Below are positions 25,254 to 37,056 of a stretch of 64,000 nt of DNA, one piece after another. The stretch comes from Blasia pusilla. Its lineage: Eukaryota > Marchantiophyta > Marchantiopsida > Blasiales. The notes under the pieces are model-generated. The model was not told the DNA's origin and did no database searches. It saw only the letters and a program-made list of their open reading frames with translations. The position numbers were made by a program, and so were the translations under genes. The stretch lies in NCBI GenBank assembly GCA_050084515.1, contig CM114271.1, forward strand, positions 20,212,001 through 20,276,000, read 5' to 3'. The first letter of the stretch is position 1. Every line of letters starts with the position of its first letter.

Positions 25254-25287
25254 TGTAGAGCGTATGTATTTCTACATACGCTCTACA
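25254..25287. repeat. Perfect hairpin, 15-bp stem, in gypsy-A leader
   Basis: Arms 25254-25268 and 25273-25287 are exact reverse complements around a 4-base loop (tttc). The corresponding copy-B sequence reads gcagagcgtgtgaattgctg and lacks the second arm, so the hairpin arose in copy A or its lineage. Confidence 0.85.
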
Positions 25288-25552
25288 CCTTATTGATATG
25301 CCGCACAGTGCCGCATCCCATTATCGAGTGCCGTGCCGTTTTTGTAGCCGTTACGTGCCGCCAGTGCGGCACCATATCGCTAGATTTGAACCGCATAATG
25401 AGGAGATTTGAGCATCGTTAGTATCAAAGGGATACGACTGGCTAATTGGAGGATTTTGTCGTCATGGTCGAGTTGGGGTCGAGATTTGTAGTTGTTAAGG
25501 AGCGATCAATATTTTTTCAGGTTACCCATTCTGGTCTTTTGCCTGTACGTGG

Positions 25553-26351
<799 letters not shown>

Positions 26352-26661
26352 CTTATCGTGCGCATACACATCGCTACACAACATACATTGTTGTCACCTA
26401 ACACACACACAAACACGCACGATCACATGCTAACTCATGGTAAATAAACAATGAGACAAGAAGTACCAAAATATCTCCAATCGCCCTCCTAGTTGGTGGT
26501 TAGATCCCTCTAACTCCAGATTGCCATCTATCCCTACTTACCATGACATACATCTCTCGGACGCTAAGAGCAAGAAGGTCGGGTGTTCATGTGGCCCCAT
26601 CGTTAGTCGCCTTCTTGTCATCCATGTCATAGACACAAGTCGGAATGTAGAACTACCTACT

Positions 26662-27870
26662 CTATGTACATCTGGGACACATCCATCGTCCTTGAGGAAC
26701 CCTAGTGAGAGGTGGCGTCAAACATGCCATATGCCATCCTCTCAAACACCCATCATAGACTAGCATAGTGGTTGCACCATGGGCGGAACCACACAATACA
26801 CACCGCAAGCCTGCAAGAACTATTACGTAACTCGGATCAACTGTACAGTCAATACTTGGAAGATGATATGGCGCACAGTTGCGCATATGGTCCTTCCAAA
26901 CCATACCATCTTGTCCCTCCAATAAGAGAACACTGGATGGCAAAACCTCACACACTCTCAAGACGGTGCACCATGCAGTCACATCCAACGTCGTGGGTGC
27001 CGTCTACTGCAACTAGACATAATCTCCCTGATGAAACCTCCAGATAGTAGGTCGATAACCACCTCCCCGAATAGTCGCATACCTCAACGTATCCCGATGT
27101 TGCGCAATCGCCAAGTTCTCAAACGCCATGGGCATCACTCTCCAAAACAACTCAGCCCTCAAAGAACATGCTCGCATCCATATATTAGGGTCATCAAGGT
27201 TCAACACCTCACTAGTATCTTGACGAATGGCCGTTGGTAAATCTGGCTCTCGGCCATAAAGCAACAAGTACGGCGAGAAAGATGCTAAGGATGCCTGCCT
27301 GTTGAATCTGTATCCCATCGCCAACCACGGCAACTAAAGGTCCCAATCTCCTAGGTGACCTCTCTGCAAGCCATACTTGCGTAGTCCTCTCTTCATCGTC
27401 TGCACAACCGCTCCGCTTGTCCATCCGCCTCAGGATGATCTCGCGAAGTAGTGCGGTGGTCGATCAGTGCCTGATCATACAAGGCTTGAAACTCCCTGCG
27501 GAACTCTGTACCTTGGTCTATCAACACCTCAACTGGTACGCTGTAACGACTCAACACTCGATCTAGGAAGGCATAATCTACTCCCTCACTCGCTTTGTCA
27601 TGCAATGCAACCAACTCTATCCACTTCGAGAAGTACTCGACCATCACCAACACATAACAACTATGGCGCTCCATCAAAGGAAAAGATCCTGCAAAATCCA
27701 AACTTCATCTATAACCTAAACCCATGATTGGAAGTGGATGTAACTGTGGAGTTGGAGCATTGAATGATGCTCAGACTCGATCATATACCATGCATCTGGC
27801 AATAAACTCCTGAACATCAGTGTGCATGCCTCGCCACCAATATTGAATCTCGAGCAAGCTGTATGTCCAC
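26662..27870 (-). pseudogene. Gypsy B integrase with C-terminal PHD-like finger
   Basis: The minus strand shows an integrase N-terminal segment near 27860-27780 (IQYWWRGMHTDVQEF). The catalytic core follows with D in MDFAGSF (27698-27696), D in IDQGTEF (27518-27516) and E in ADGQAERL (27413-27411), i.e. an intact DD35E triad. A conserved C-terminal region includes LLLYGREPDLP and MVWKDHMRNCAPYHLP. The frame ends at a stop directly after a C-rich module: CVLC, then YDGC, GWH, AC, TPPL and WMCPRC. The spacing fits a C4HC3 PHD finger, with tyrosine in place of the third ligand cysteine. No chromodomain is seen; the finger occupies that place. Stops near 27390 and 27340 break the integrase. PHD fingers usually read histone tails, so a targeting role is inferred. 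Confidence 0.82.
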
Positions 27871-28274
27871 TTCACTCCAAAATGACCCAACTCCTCGTGG
27901 GATGACGCACCAAACGTGCTCTCTACGAAGGATGAGGCACTACACGCACTCTACCATTCTCTCACACTTGCAATATATGTGTGCCCTCCCATCGAAATTG
28001 TCTGGCTCGCTGTAGGATCCGATCTCGCTCTCTAGCACCCACTGTGCTCGTGACGCTGCAAGTACGCAGGTACTCCAAGACCAGTCCATCGTCGTGAATG
28101 TCTTGGCCACCTGTTGTCTCCTCACCGGCCTCTGGATCTAAGGACTCTCCATCAGACCTCGCCATCGAAGTCTTAGCAATCTGGCTCTCCGTAGCCAACA
28201 AACCCAAATAGGCTGACACATGCCATCCTGGCACCAACTCCTCATCACTCTCACCATGCCAACGAGCTCTAGTC

Positions 28275-29760
28275 GCAACTCACTGAATCGAGCATGGGTT
28301 ACGGCTCAAACCATGTGCATCCTGGTTGAGCATCCCAGGTCTATGCACCACTTGGAAGTCATACTCCTGCAACAAAAGAGCCCACCTCGCAAGCTTCCCT
28401 GTAAGCTTGTTGGACTCCATCAACAACTTAAGTGGTTGATGATCAGTAATGATGGTAAAGGGATTGCCGAATATATAACATCTAAAATGTGCGACAGCCC
28501 ACAATGCAACCAAGCACTCACCCTCATACGAGCTATACTTCGCCTCTACAGCGTTGTTTGAGCGACTAGCATAAGCCATCACAAACTCTCTACCATCATC
28601 ATCATGCTGGGTGAGCACGGCTCCAAGCCCCAACATGCTCCAATCAGTATGCAACTAGAAAGGACGCCCCCTGAACGATCTCCTCAATATGGGCGCGAAA
28701 GTCAATCTATCCTTGAGCATCCAAAATGCTCTCTCTTGCTCATCCCCCCAGTGCCACTCTTGATCCACCTTGGTCATCAAGGTTAGCGGCTTAGTAATCG
28801 AACTAAAACCCTTGACGTACCGTCAATAGAAGTTTGCCAATCCCATAAATGCACAAACTCGACTCACATCTGTAGGGCGTGGAATGCGTGAAATAGCCTC
28901 TACCTTCGTCTATTGCACACCAAGGCCCCCAGGGTACATCGTGTGACCCAAGTACTCAATCTGGTCATAGAAGAACTTGCTCTTGCTTGAATGTAGCTTC
29001 AGCCCATGTAACTGCAATTGTCGAAACACCTCCTCTAGATGTCCCTCATGCTCCTCAACCGTGGCGGTAAAGACTATGATGTCATCAATATAATACCTAG
29101 CAAAATCCAGACATGCCAAGATTCTATCCATGACCCTCTAAAACTCAGTCGGGGCGTTCTTTAACCCGAATGGTAAGAACCGCCACTGGTACAAACAATC
29201 CTTCCCGTGAGGATCGATGCCCCAAAATGTTGTCTTTTGCCTGTCCTCCAATCTGATAGGCAACTAATGGTATCCGACTCACAAATCCAATGAATTGAAG
29301 ACCTTTAATTTGCATGCCCAATCGCATCAAAGATCTCCTTGGGGGTGGGCATGGCATACCTATCGGACTTTGTCTGCCGATTGATAGGTCGGTAATCTCC
29401 ACACATCCGCCTATCCAGTTGCCATGCATATCCTTCTTGGCGGGCATGATAGTGGCAGATGCATACTCTCCATGCGACATCTCCATTAGTCCTGCTCCAA
29501 CCAAGGCCTCCTACTTTGAATCAGAGCCCTCTCCATGTCATTGTACCTGTAGGGTCGTCGGAAGATCGGCGTGTCACTCGACAACTCAATGCGGATCCTT
29601 GGACCCTTCAACGTACCCAAATCATGCATACTAAATGCAAAACAGCTCCTATAACTCCTAAGGAACTAGTGTATCCGACGCTGCTCTCCTCCTGTCAACT
29701 TAGGGCCCATATATGGCTCCCAAGTCTCCATCGTGACTACGGTAGGACTCTCCGGCGTTG
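28275..29760 (-). pseudogene. Gypsy B reverse transcriptase and RNase H
   Basis: On the minus strand the reverse transcriptase starts near 29700 (FAFSMHDLGTLKGP, then IFRRPYRYNDMERAL). It passes the GEYASATIMPAKKD segment at about 29470 and the catalytic YIDDI box at 29092-29078, and ends near 28900 with IEYLGHTMYPGGLGVQ. RNase H follows in one frame at 28654-28280 with HTDWSMLGLGAVL, the E in YSSYEGECL and TDHQPLKLLME. Several stops and frame changes lie in the reverse transcriptase; the RNase H segment is open. Sequence style is that of Ty3/gypsy elements of non-flowering plants. Confidence 0.88.
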
Positions 29761-30039
29761 GTGTCGGTGGTTGCTATGGTGCAACCCCGTCTCAGACAAT
29801 AGAACTCTTATCTCCGTGTGCAGTACCCGGAACCACACTCAATGTTGTGGCTATCATCTCCTGGCGTACCTACAAAATATCCCAAGAAGTCCAAGGGTGT
29901 CTCTCTTGATCATCCTTGGTGTGTCGATCTCCTGGGTCTTGCCCCCAACCGCTGCCTTAACCGCCTCAATAAGCATGGGGCTCACCAACGCAATAAGCTG
30001 TGATCTCTCGCGTCCTCAAACAAAGCTGCTCAGCTACTC

Positions 30040-30990
30040 CTAAGCTGAAAATCCATATCAAACAGTTCAGGTCTATTTCCTGACCCAAGACATGACGTCG
30101 TGATGCCTCTGATAGTGACGGTACTACCGTCACTCTTGTGGGGAATCCCATCGCTCGCTCTGACTCATCGGCGTTGGGCTCCACCAACCTCTGTACTTGG
30201 TCATCCCAAACCAAGCCAGGTTCGTCCTCCTTAAATGCATAGGAAGCGGGAAAACCCACCAATGTGGGAAAGGCTGCCCGTGGCCTGCCAATCCTGTTGA
30301 CCACAATCAACGGCGGTCGATCATCTAGCCTCACTGATTGTGATTGACGGCCCGGATCCAATATAGAATCCACCAAAAAATTGGAGGGGCGCTCCACTCT
30401 CGCATATGCCCTCCGTAACACCTCGTGTGGTACCAAGTTGGTCCACCAAATACGGAGGCGATGTGCTTGTGAACCCACACTCGCCGCATCTAACAACAGT
30501 GCCGGGCCGATCCATGCGCGCACTTGATGTGCACTCGTCACCACGCGGGACCTCGAATTGCCCAAAATTGGCACATTCTCCATAATAGATGTTGGAGAAC
30601 GAGACTAATGCTCTTGTAAATATCGCAAGATCCGCATCATCTCCCAAAATAACCTAGACGGAGTGTCAACTAACCCGCTATCTCGTCCAACACTCAATTG
30701 GCCCTGACACGGCCAACCAACAATGACCAAGTCTATGGTCCCTACCCGCTCCAAGTCCTCCATCCCCACCAATGAAATGTCCCTCGGTAGGGAACTCTGG
30801 TAACCCTGAATGGCGGACATAGACAACAAGTCGGGAAACGGAGGCGTAACAATGCCACATGGTGAAGTGAAGCGTGCCTTGCAACATCATCAATCTCCAT
30901 ATACAGGTACTGCTGCACGCGCACTCCAGCGTGCAAAATTACAGCTAACCCAGTACTGATCCCTCCAAAGAGATCCAACACCCGAATACC
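30040..30990 (-). pseudogene. Retrotransposon-borne cytosine-C5 DNA methyltransferase domain
   Basis: About 315 codons on the minus strand carry C5-methyltransferase motifs in canonical order. Motif I is VLDLFGGISTG (from 30981), the AdoMet site. Motif IV is VIVGWPCQGQ with the catalytic Pro-Cys at 30712-30707. Motif VI is ENVP at 30580. Motif VIII-like is AHRLRIWWTNL near 30463. Near the end come ERAMGFP and SRRHVLGQEIDLN (motif X-like, about 30103-30065). The first half shares its frame with the upstream protease, and reverse transcriptase follows on the same strand, so it lies inside the pol region and is not a separate host gene. A one-base frame change near 30840 and a TAG at 30605-30607 inactivate it. 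Cytosine methyltransferases inside retrotransposons have been reported from charophyte algae and dinoflagellates; this looks like a land-plant case. Target sequence preference cannot be read from it. Confidence 0.88.
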
Positions 30991-31399
30991 CTTCTCTGGG
31001 ATGCACCACACAATCGGGGTGGTGTCCAAAGGGGTCATAGCAGCACTCCTGCATACTTGGGGTTCCTTTGACCCGTCACACTCTGGTGCAAATATCTCGC
31101 TCCACGCAGTTTGCACATGCTCAGTGGCTAAGCGTCGGAGCTCCTCAGTCGAGCCCCAAAGTGGCACCTCTCCTCCACGGACTAATGCGGCTACCATGAC
31201 ACTCCTCTGCATAAAAATGTCAGGAACGGGAGTATCCTCTGCATGGACATGTCCCTCAATAAAATCACTAGGCCAAGTGATGGCACCACTAAATGCTGCT
31301 AAGGTCGCCATCTCTCTTGGCCGTCGCTCGATCATTGCACCTCTGAATCGAATAGGTAATGAGCTAAGGCGCCCATTATCTGACTGCCATCCTGGTGTG

Positions 31400-31730
31400 T
31401 AGGACGCTGACTCCTCCCAGTAATCCAGGGAAAACCCCATCGGGTATAACACTGCTCCACCAACCAAGACATCGTAGGACTCTGCATCAGTCACTATCGC
31501 CTTGGCTTGCACCACATACTCATCTGTACGATGTCTCGGGCGAATCCTCACCACGACCTCCTATCGGGTGATATATTGTGTGGTACTCGCTCCATCCAAG
31601 GATGTCTGTATCCGGAATGGACAACGCTCCACATCGGCTCTCGTCAAGCCCAATCCTCTGAATGACGCTTTCCCCGACATCAGGGGTTGCGCTCTTGGAT
31701 CCAACAAGACGCGCTGCGGACTAAAAGCTC
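31400..31730 (-). pseudogene. Gypsy B aspartic protease
   Basis: A retropepsin-like fold is suggested by VLLDPRAQPLMSGK (active-site Asp at 31701-31699), FRGLGL, and YDVLVGGAVLYPMG about 70 residues later, followed by YTPGW. The glycine normally found two positions after the catalytic Asp is arginine here, and a stop lies at 31561-31563 between the two halves. The frame then runs on for about 120 residues of unrecognised linker into the methyltransferase domain. Confidence 0.7.
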
Positions 31731-32122
31731 TACCTCCGGGACTCACCAACTGGAAGACCTCTCCTCGGTTATCCACCAACAAAACACCAGGAGAAGCCAT
31801 GGCACGCTCTATCGCGGGTCTAGCGGGCATCTCTACCATCCTAGCAGCCGCAGCCTGCTATGAATCTGACGTAGACGGCCCGAGCATCCGCTCCAAAGGC
31901 AGGTCCATCACCTCCTCTCCAATCACCTCTGAACGTGATGCAGGAACTCCAACTCCACGCTCACATAGTGTAGCGGCCAGCCAAAAAACCTCGGCGGGCG
32001 TACCTCCGAACGTCATAACATCGGAAGCACATAACGGTGACCATCCCCAACAACGTACTTGACACATGCCCCTCCTGAGCATCAGCAATAGGAGTCGTCG
32101 TACTTGCTTCTCCCATCGCCCT

Positions 32123-33688
32123 TCATGCCTGCACACCAACAACATCACCAACTCTCCAGGAACTCTGATCAGGACCCATTGATGGGGTCCTCATTGCTTC
32201 AGACAACGTGAAAGATTGAGGAAGCCTAGTATGTTTTCTGGCTTCCCCTTGATGTGGATCCAACTCCGCGGCTGCTCCACGCATCACAACTACGGTGGCC
32301 TCCATCTGGGAAACCTCGTACATCCAACCAGGATCCTCCATATCTCTGGCTGCTCCATATGATGTCGATGCCATAGATCGGGCATCGGGTAACCTCAATG
32401 CCATAGCGGCAATCTGCTCCTGTAGCTGTTGTATCGGAGCAACCATCGTAGTCTCACGTTTGGCGTCTCCCTCGACGCGTCTAGGTGGTGGGACTCTACC
32501 TCCTCCATAGGAAACTCCACCACCCTATCGGGCAACTCGAGCTCCTCGTCCCCCAACGAGACCACCTGGTGCACGATCTCTAGGCCCACCCAGACCGACT
32601 ACTCGCTCTGGTGCCCTCTCTGGCCCTCGGTCCGGACGTAACTCAAGATGTAAATTGAAACACCTAGCACGTGTATGACCATACCTTTGATAATAGTCAC
32701 ATTGATAACCTCCTGGTGCAGCACCATCTCCTCCTCCATGCTGAGGCACACGTCCATGACCCTGACGAGTGCAATCGCGCTGATGATGGGCTCCACCACA
32801 TGACCAACAAGTAATTGTAGACGGCTGCTGTTGAGCCGTATATGAAGGCGGAGGTCTCTGTGGCACGGCCTCCCGATATCCTCCTTGAGCTCGTGGTGCC
32901 ATAGTCGACCTATCTCGGAGTCCACGTTGCGGCATTGGTGGTGTAGACAATCGTGACTACTCTCACCCAGAACCCATGGTGGCTACGCTCTCCTCTGCCA
33001 TGTTGCGCTCAATATTCTCGGCGGTCCTAAAAACATCTCTCAACGTAGGGGAGGTTTTCATAAGAAGCACCCCCTCCCGCACCTGTGTCCGCAGGGTCTG
33101 GTCCAGCATCACGTGACATGACTGGATAGCCTGAGCCTCTGTCACTCCTTGAGTGACGTTGATCAACCGGCGCAAGCGAGTGTAAGCCTCACACAAACTC
33201 TCACCCGGGCGCCTCTGGAAGTCGTGGATGCTTCGCAACTTCTCTGTCCGTACCCCCTTGTAGATCGCCCTCGACTCAGCAAAGAACTCAACCACGGGGT
33301 TGAACCTGGGACGAACCCGACTAGATGGTGCAACTGTTCCAGTGCGAGTGACCCCTCCTAAAACATCACTAGTGGAAGAGGAAGTAGGCTCTCCTGACTC
33401 CTCCTCATCTGGGAACGGCTCCGTCCATGACACATAATTGGGGTCATAGTAGAGTCGCCATGCCTCAATCTCCTGGGCATATGTGTGGGAGAACTCATGG
33501 AAATCGTCCATGGGCGCCCCTTCTAAATGTTGGAACATACCGTTCCATGCTCTAAACGGGTTGAACTCTCTAGAGCTCCTAGCCCACTGTGAGTCATACC
33601 AACTTCTAAATTCTTCAATGAAGTCGTGTAGCTCTATGGTGCCTATAGCACCTGAAAACCTACGCGGTCCTCTACCTTGATCGTCCAT
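32123..33688 (-). pseudogene. Gypsy B gag with CCHC nucleocapsid
   Basis: It starts at an ATG at 33688 and runs 241 codons with a retrotransposon gag segment (ESLCEAYTRLRRLINVTQG). A TGA and a TAG follow closely at 32963-32957. The same frame then continues into a basic, proline-rich nucleocapsid with one CCHC knuckle, CWSCGGAHHQRDC, and a second, degenerate knuckle in which a Cys is Tyr (CDYYQRYGHTRARC). After a further stop at 32525 the frame stays open to 32123 (about 107 codons after the internal ATG, with QLQEQIAAM). Three stops in one frame imply the original gag was continuous. Confidence 0.85.
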
Positions 33689-35814
33689 CTCGTACGCTCA
33701 ACTGGTAGGACCACTCAATGTGTATGGTGGATCACTAACACACTCCCCCTCGTCTGAAGAAGACACAGAAGGAGATCGAGGTGGTCTCTCACGTGGAGAC
33801 CCTCAAAACCTGGCACCATTCCGGGTAAACCCTCCAAAGCTACTCTCAAGTCCACAACCTCGCCTCTCAAAATCCCGAAAGGACACCGTGATGGCCCTCG
33901 TGCCCCTCTCACATGATCATTCTCAATCTTGTAAGTAATTCCTCAATCACTCAAACTAAACATGCGGCACTCAATCTACACTTTCTCACTAAGATGTGTG
34001 CTCTACGGCAACAAGCAACGTGGTGCGGCAAATCAATCAATCTATCGTCTCATCGACAAACCATCCTCAACTCTGGACATCCCACACAGGTCTATGTCCC
34101 CTAAACCCATACATCATCGATACTTCTAGCATCAGCACGAAATCCAATATCCCAAATAACTTCCCAATATCCGGAAATCCCTCACACGTGCAGGGTAAGA
34201 GACCAGAATGGGTAACCTCACAATAATGTCGATGGCGCTCCTAGGCAACTAAAATTCTCGATCCCAGCTCGGTCGTGAAGACAACTCCTCCAATTAACAA
34301 GTCATAATCCTCTCGTACTGACATTGTTCAAACCTCCTTGATGTGTGGTGCAGGTCCAGCGGTCTGGTGCAGCACTAGCGGCACGTAACAGCTACAAACG
34401 GCACGGCACTTGGCGGCATATCCTCCTCAATCAGCAATTCACACGCTCTGCACCTTAGTGAAGGAGTGGCTCTACGATCAAGATGGTGCTGTGCGGCCAC
34501 AAGCGGCACGGCGCGGCAATTGGCGGCATGTTGCGGCTACGGGCGTCACAACACAGTACTCGATCATCGTCGAGCGGCTACCAATCCCAACATAGCAACA
34601 TGAAATGAAAACTCAAACACCATAACCCGAGGTTACCTGCCATCATTGGTTGATGATGAAGCTGCAATGATGGTGGCGTCTTAACCAAACTACGTGGTGG
34701 CGATGCAAGTCAGAGAATCAATGGTGGTCGTGGAAGACCCTCCACTCCATAATGGCGGCAATGGCAACCCAAAGGATGGACAACGGCCGAACGCGGCTCT
34801 GAGCAGCGCTAGGCAATGGCAACGGCCGACGGTGGACGGTGGACGGTGGATTGTGATAGTTGACCATTGATGGCAAACTGTTGACAATGACTATCACGGC
34901 GACGGCCTCCAACGGCACGGCGGCTGGTTTAGGGTTTGAACAATTTAACCCAAAAAAATTGCGTAGGAATGGTAGTTTTGCAAGATTGACCATAATTTTT
35001 TGCTCGCAACTCCAAATTGCACATCGTTTGTTGCACAGCCTGTACAGCTTCAAAATCTACGACAATATTAAAAAATAATTGGGAATCAAATATTCCAATA
35101 AAAACTGATGGGGACTGTTGTAATGCCCATTCTCCTACATAAAATTTGATAGCGCTTCCGCGCTGATTTCTCCCAACAGAAATGTAAAACATGTGAGAAC
35201 ACAAATCAGCAAGCTACATGGTGCTCCCAAGAGCATCCATATGGGGCAACCCGCCCCCATACTCAATCCCTATAAAAAAATTGGTCAGCACTTCCACGCG
35301 CCACTCTTCCACACAAAAAATCGGCAAAGGAAACATCACAAGTAAGCGGCTCTTGCTCCAGTGAGCACTCCCATGAACCGCTGAACGGGGAATATGATCC
35401 CCAACCTGAAAAACCAACTAGTGACCAGCAAGCTCCCCCATGAAGCTCTCTTACTCACTCATTCTCTCTTTGTAAAATAAGATCCAATCTCTCTCACAAC
35501 ACCATAGTTCTCACATGTGTGCACTCTCACACGTCTCTCTCAATGTCAAACCAAACCCACTCTCTTAATGAGAGGCTTGGGTTACACACAAAAGGCAAGC
35601 AAGACCATAGCTCCGCCACCTCATGCCAAGAGGTTCAACAAAGAGAGAATGAGCTCTCAAGCTCTCTCTCCTTGAGGTATACCCCTCCCCTCTCCCAAGT
35701 TCTCTCAGGTTTCCCGGGGCCTCAACAGGTCATCCTCGAGCTACTGAGCATGTTCTTCACTTCTCAAAAAGGCATTCTACTAGATCTCATAGATATATCC
35801 TAAGAGATGTGATA
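33689..35814 (-). mobile_element. Gypsy copy B 5' terminal repeat and leader
   Basis: The terminal-repeat block 35814-35473 matches the other three copies of the family but lacks about 170 bp in its middle. The 1.3-kb segment that follows (to about 34195) aligns with the copy-A leader. From there to the gag start at 33688 is untranslated sequence. No clear primer-binding site was recognised. Confidence 0.7.
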
Positions 35815-36677
35815 GTGATACAGAGTTTTGCGAGGAGTTTTAGGTCTTATGTGATCAGGTGCTGATCGACCACCGCACCATTTTGCGAGATCATCCTAAG
35901 ACGGATGGACTAGCAGAGAGGGTTGTGCAGATGTTGAAGAGAGGATTGTGCAAGTATGGCTTGCAGAGAGGTCATCTAGGAGATTGGGACCTATAGTTGC
36001 CGTGGTTAGCGATGAGATACAAATTCAGTAGGCATGCATCTTTAACGTCTTTCTCACCATACTTGCTACTTTATGGCCGAGAGCCAGATTTACCTATGGC
36101 CATTCTTCGAGATGTTGGTGAGGTGTTGAACTTTGATGACCCCGATGTATGGATGTGAGCATGTGGGCATGTTCTTAGATGGCTGAGTTGTTTTGGAGAT
36201 TGATGCCCATGGCATTTGAGAACTTGACCATTGCGCAACATCGGGATACATTGAGGGATGCGACTATTCGGGGAGGTGGTTATCGATCTACTATCAGGAG
36301 GTTTCATCAGGGAGTCTATGTCTACTTACAGCAGACGGTACCCAAGATGTTGGATGTGACTGCAAGACGCACTATCTTGAGAGTGCTTGGGATTTTGCCA
36401 TCTGGTGTTCTCTTATTGGAGGGACGCGATGGTATGGTTTGGAAGGACCATGTGCGTATCTGTGCACCATGTCACCTTCCAAAAATTGACGATAGTTGAT
36501 CCGAGCTAAGTAATAGTTCTTGCAGGCTTACAGTGTATGTTGTGTGGTTCCGCCCGTGGTATAGCCATTATGCTAGTCTATGATGGGTGTTCGAGAGGAT
36601 GGCATATGGCATGTTTGACGTCACCTTTCACTAGGGTTCCTTAGGGATGATGGGTGTGTCCTAGATGTACATAGAGT
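35815..36677 (+). pseudogene. Gypsy copy A integrase fragment and PHD-like finger
   Basis: Plus-strand sequence resumes copy A inside the integrase core, just before the second catalytic residue block (ACAGAGTTTTGCGAGGAG at about 35819). It is homologous to copy B through the integrase C-terminus (open at 36179-36499: MAELFWRLMPMAFENLTIAQ and onward). The PHD-like module follows at about 36530-36670: CMLCGSARG, VYDGC, GWHMAC and WVCPRC. As in copy B the third ligand position is tyrosine. Many stops break it, including two inside the finger. Confidence 0.82.
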
Positions 36678-37056
36678 AGGTAGTTCTAGATTCCGACTTG
36701 TGTTTGTGATATGGATGACAAGAAGGCGACTAACAATTGGGTCACTACAGAGTAGCTCGAGCTATTCCTGAGCGCCGGTAAAAGCTGATGGATCTTCTTC
36801 CTTTAGGGCATGGAACTTTTGATGAGCCGCGCGCTCACAGGTGTCGATGTCCCATTAGTGGGCCCTTCACGGCTCGCTTAGGAAGGAAGAAAGGAAGGAA
36901 GGGTGCCCGCAAGCAAGCGAGCGCTATGGGAGGGAGGGAGGAGGGAGGGAGGACACCCGGCCTTTTTCTCTTAGCGTCCGAAAGATGTATGTCATGGTAG
37001 GTAGGGATAGATGACTATCCACAGTTAGAGGCACCTAACCAACAACTAGGGGAGCG

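Larger units (their letters stand above)
23712..25552 (+). mobile_element. Gypsy copy A: 5' terminal repeat and leader
   Basis: The block 23712-24213 (CGTCTTTTAGGATAGATC near its start) recurs at 37187-37702 on the plus strand and at 35814-35473 and 26351-25843 on the minus strand. It is followed by about 1.3 kb of leader that matches, inverted, the leader of copy B at about 34195-35472. At 25552 the copy-A leader stops and the end of copy B begins. The left junction cuts Helitron coding sequence. The expected 5-bp target duplication is at best degenerate (ccgtt at 23708-23712 against ccttc at 37813-37817), consistent with an old insertion. No confident tRNA primer site was found. Confidence 0.75.

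Noticed and set aside
26662-26988. Chromodomain at the gypsy integrase C-terminus
   Set aside because: The aromatic cage pattern of chromodomains is absent; the Cys/His spacing fits a PHD-like finger.
30040-30990. Methyltransferase as a separate host DRM or DNMT gene
   Set aside because: It shares strand and frame with the gypsy protease upstream, has no introns, and is followed by reverse transcriptase of the same element.
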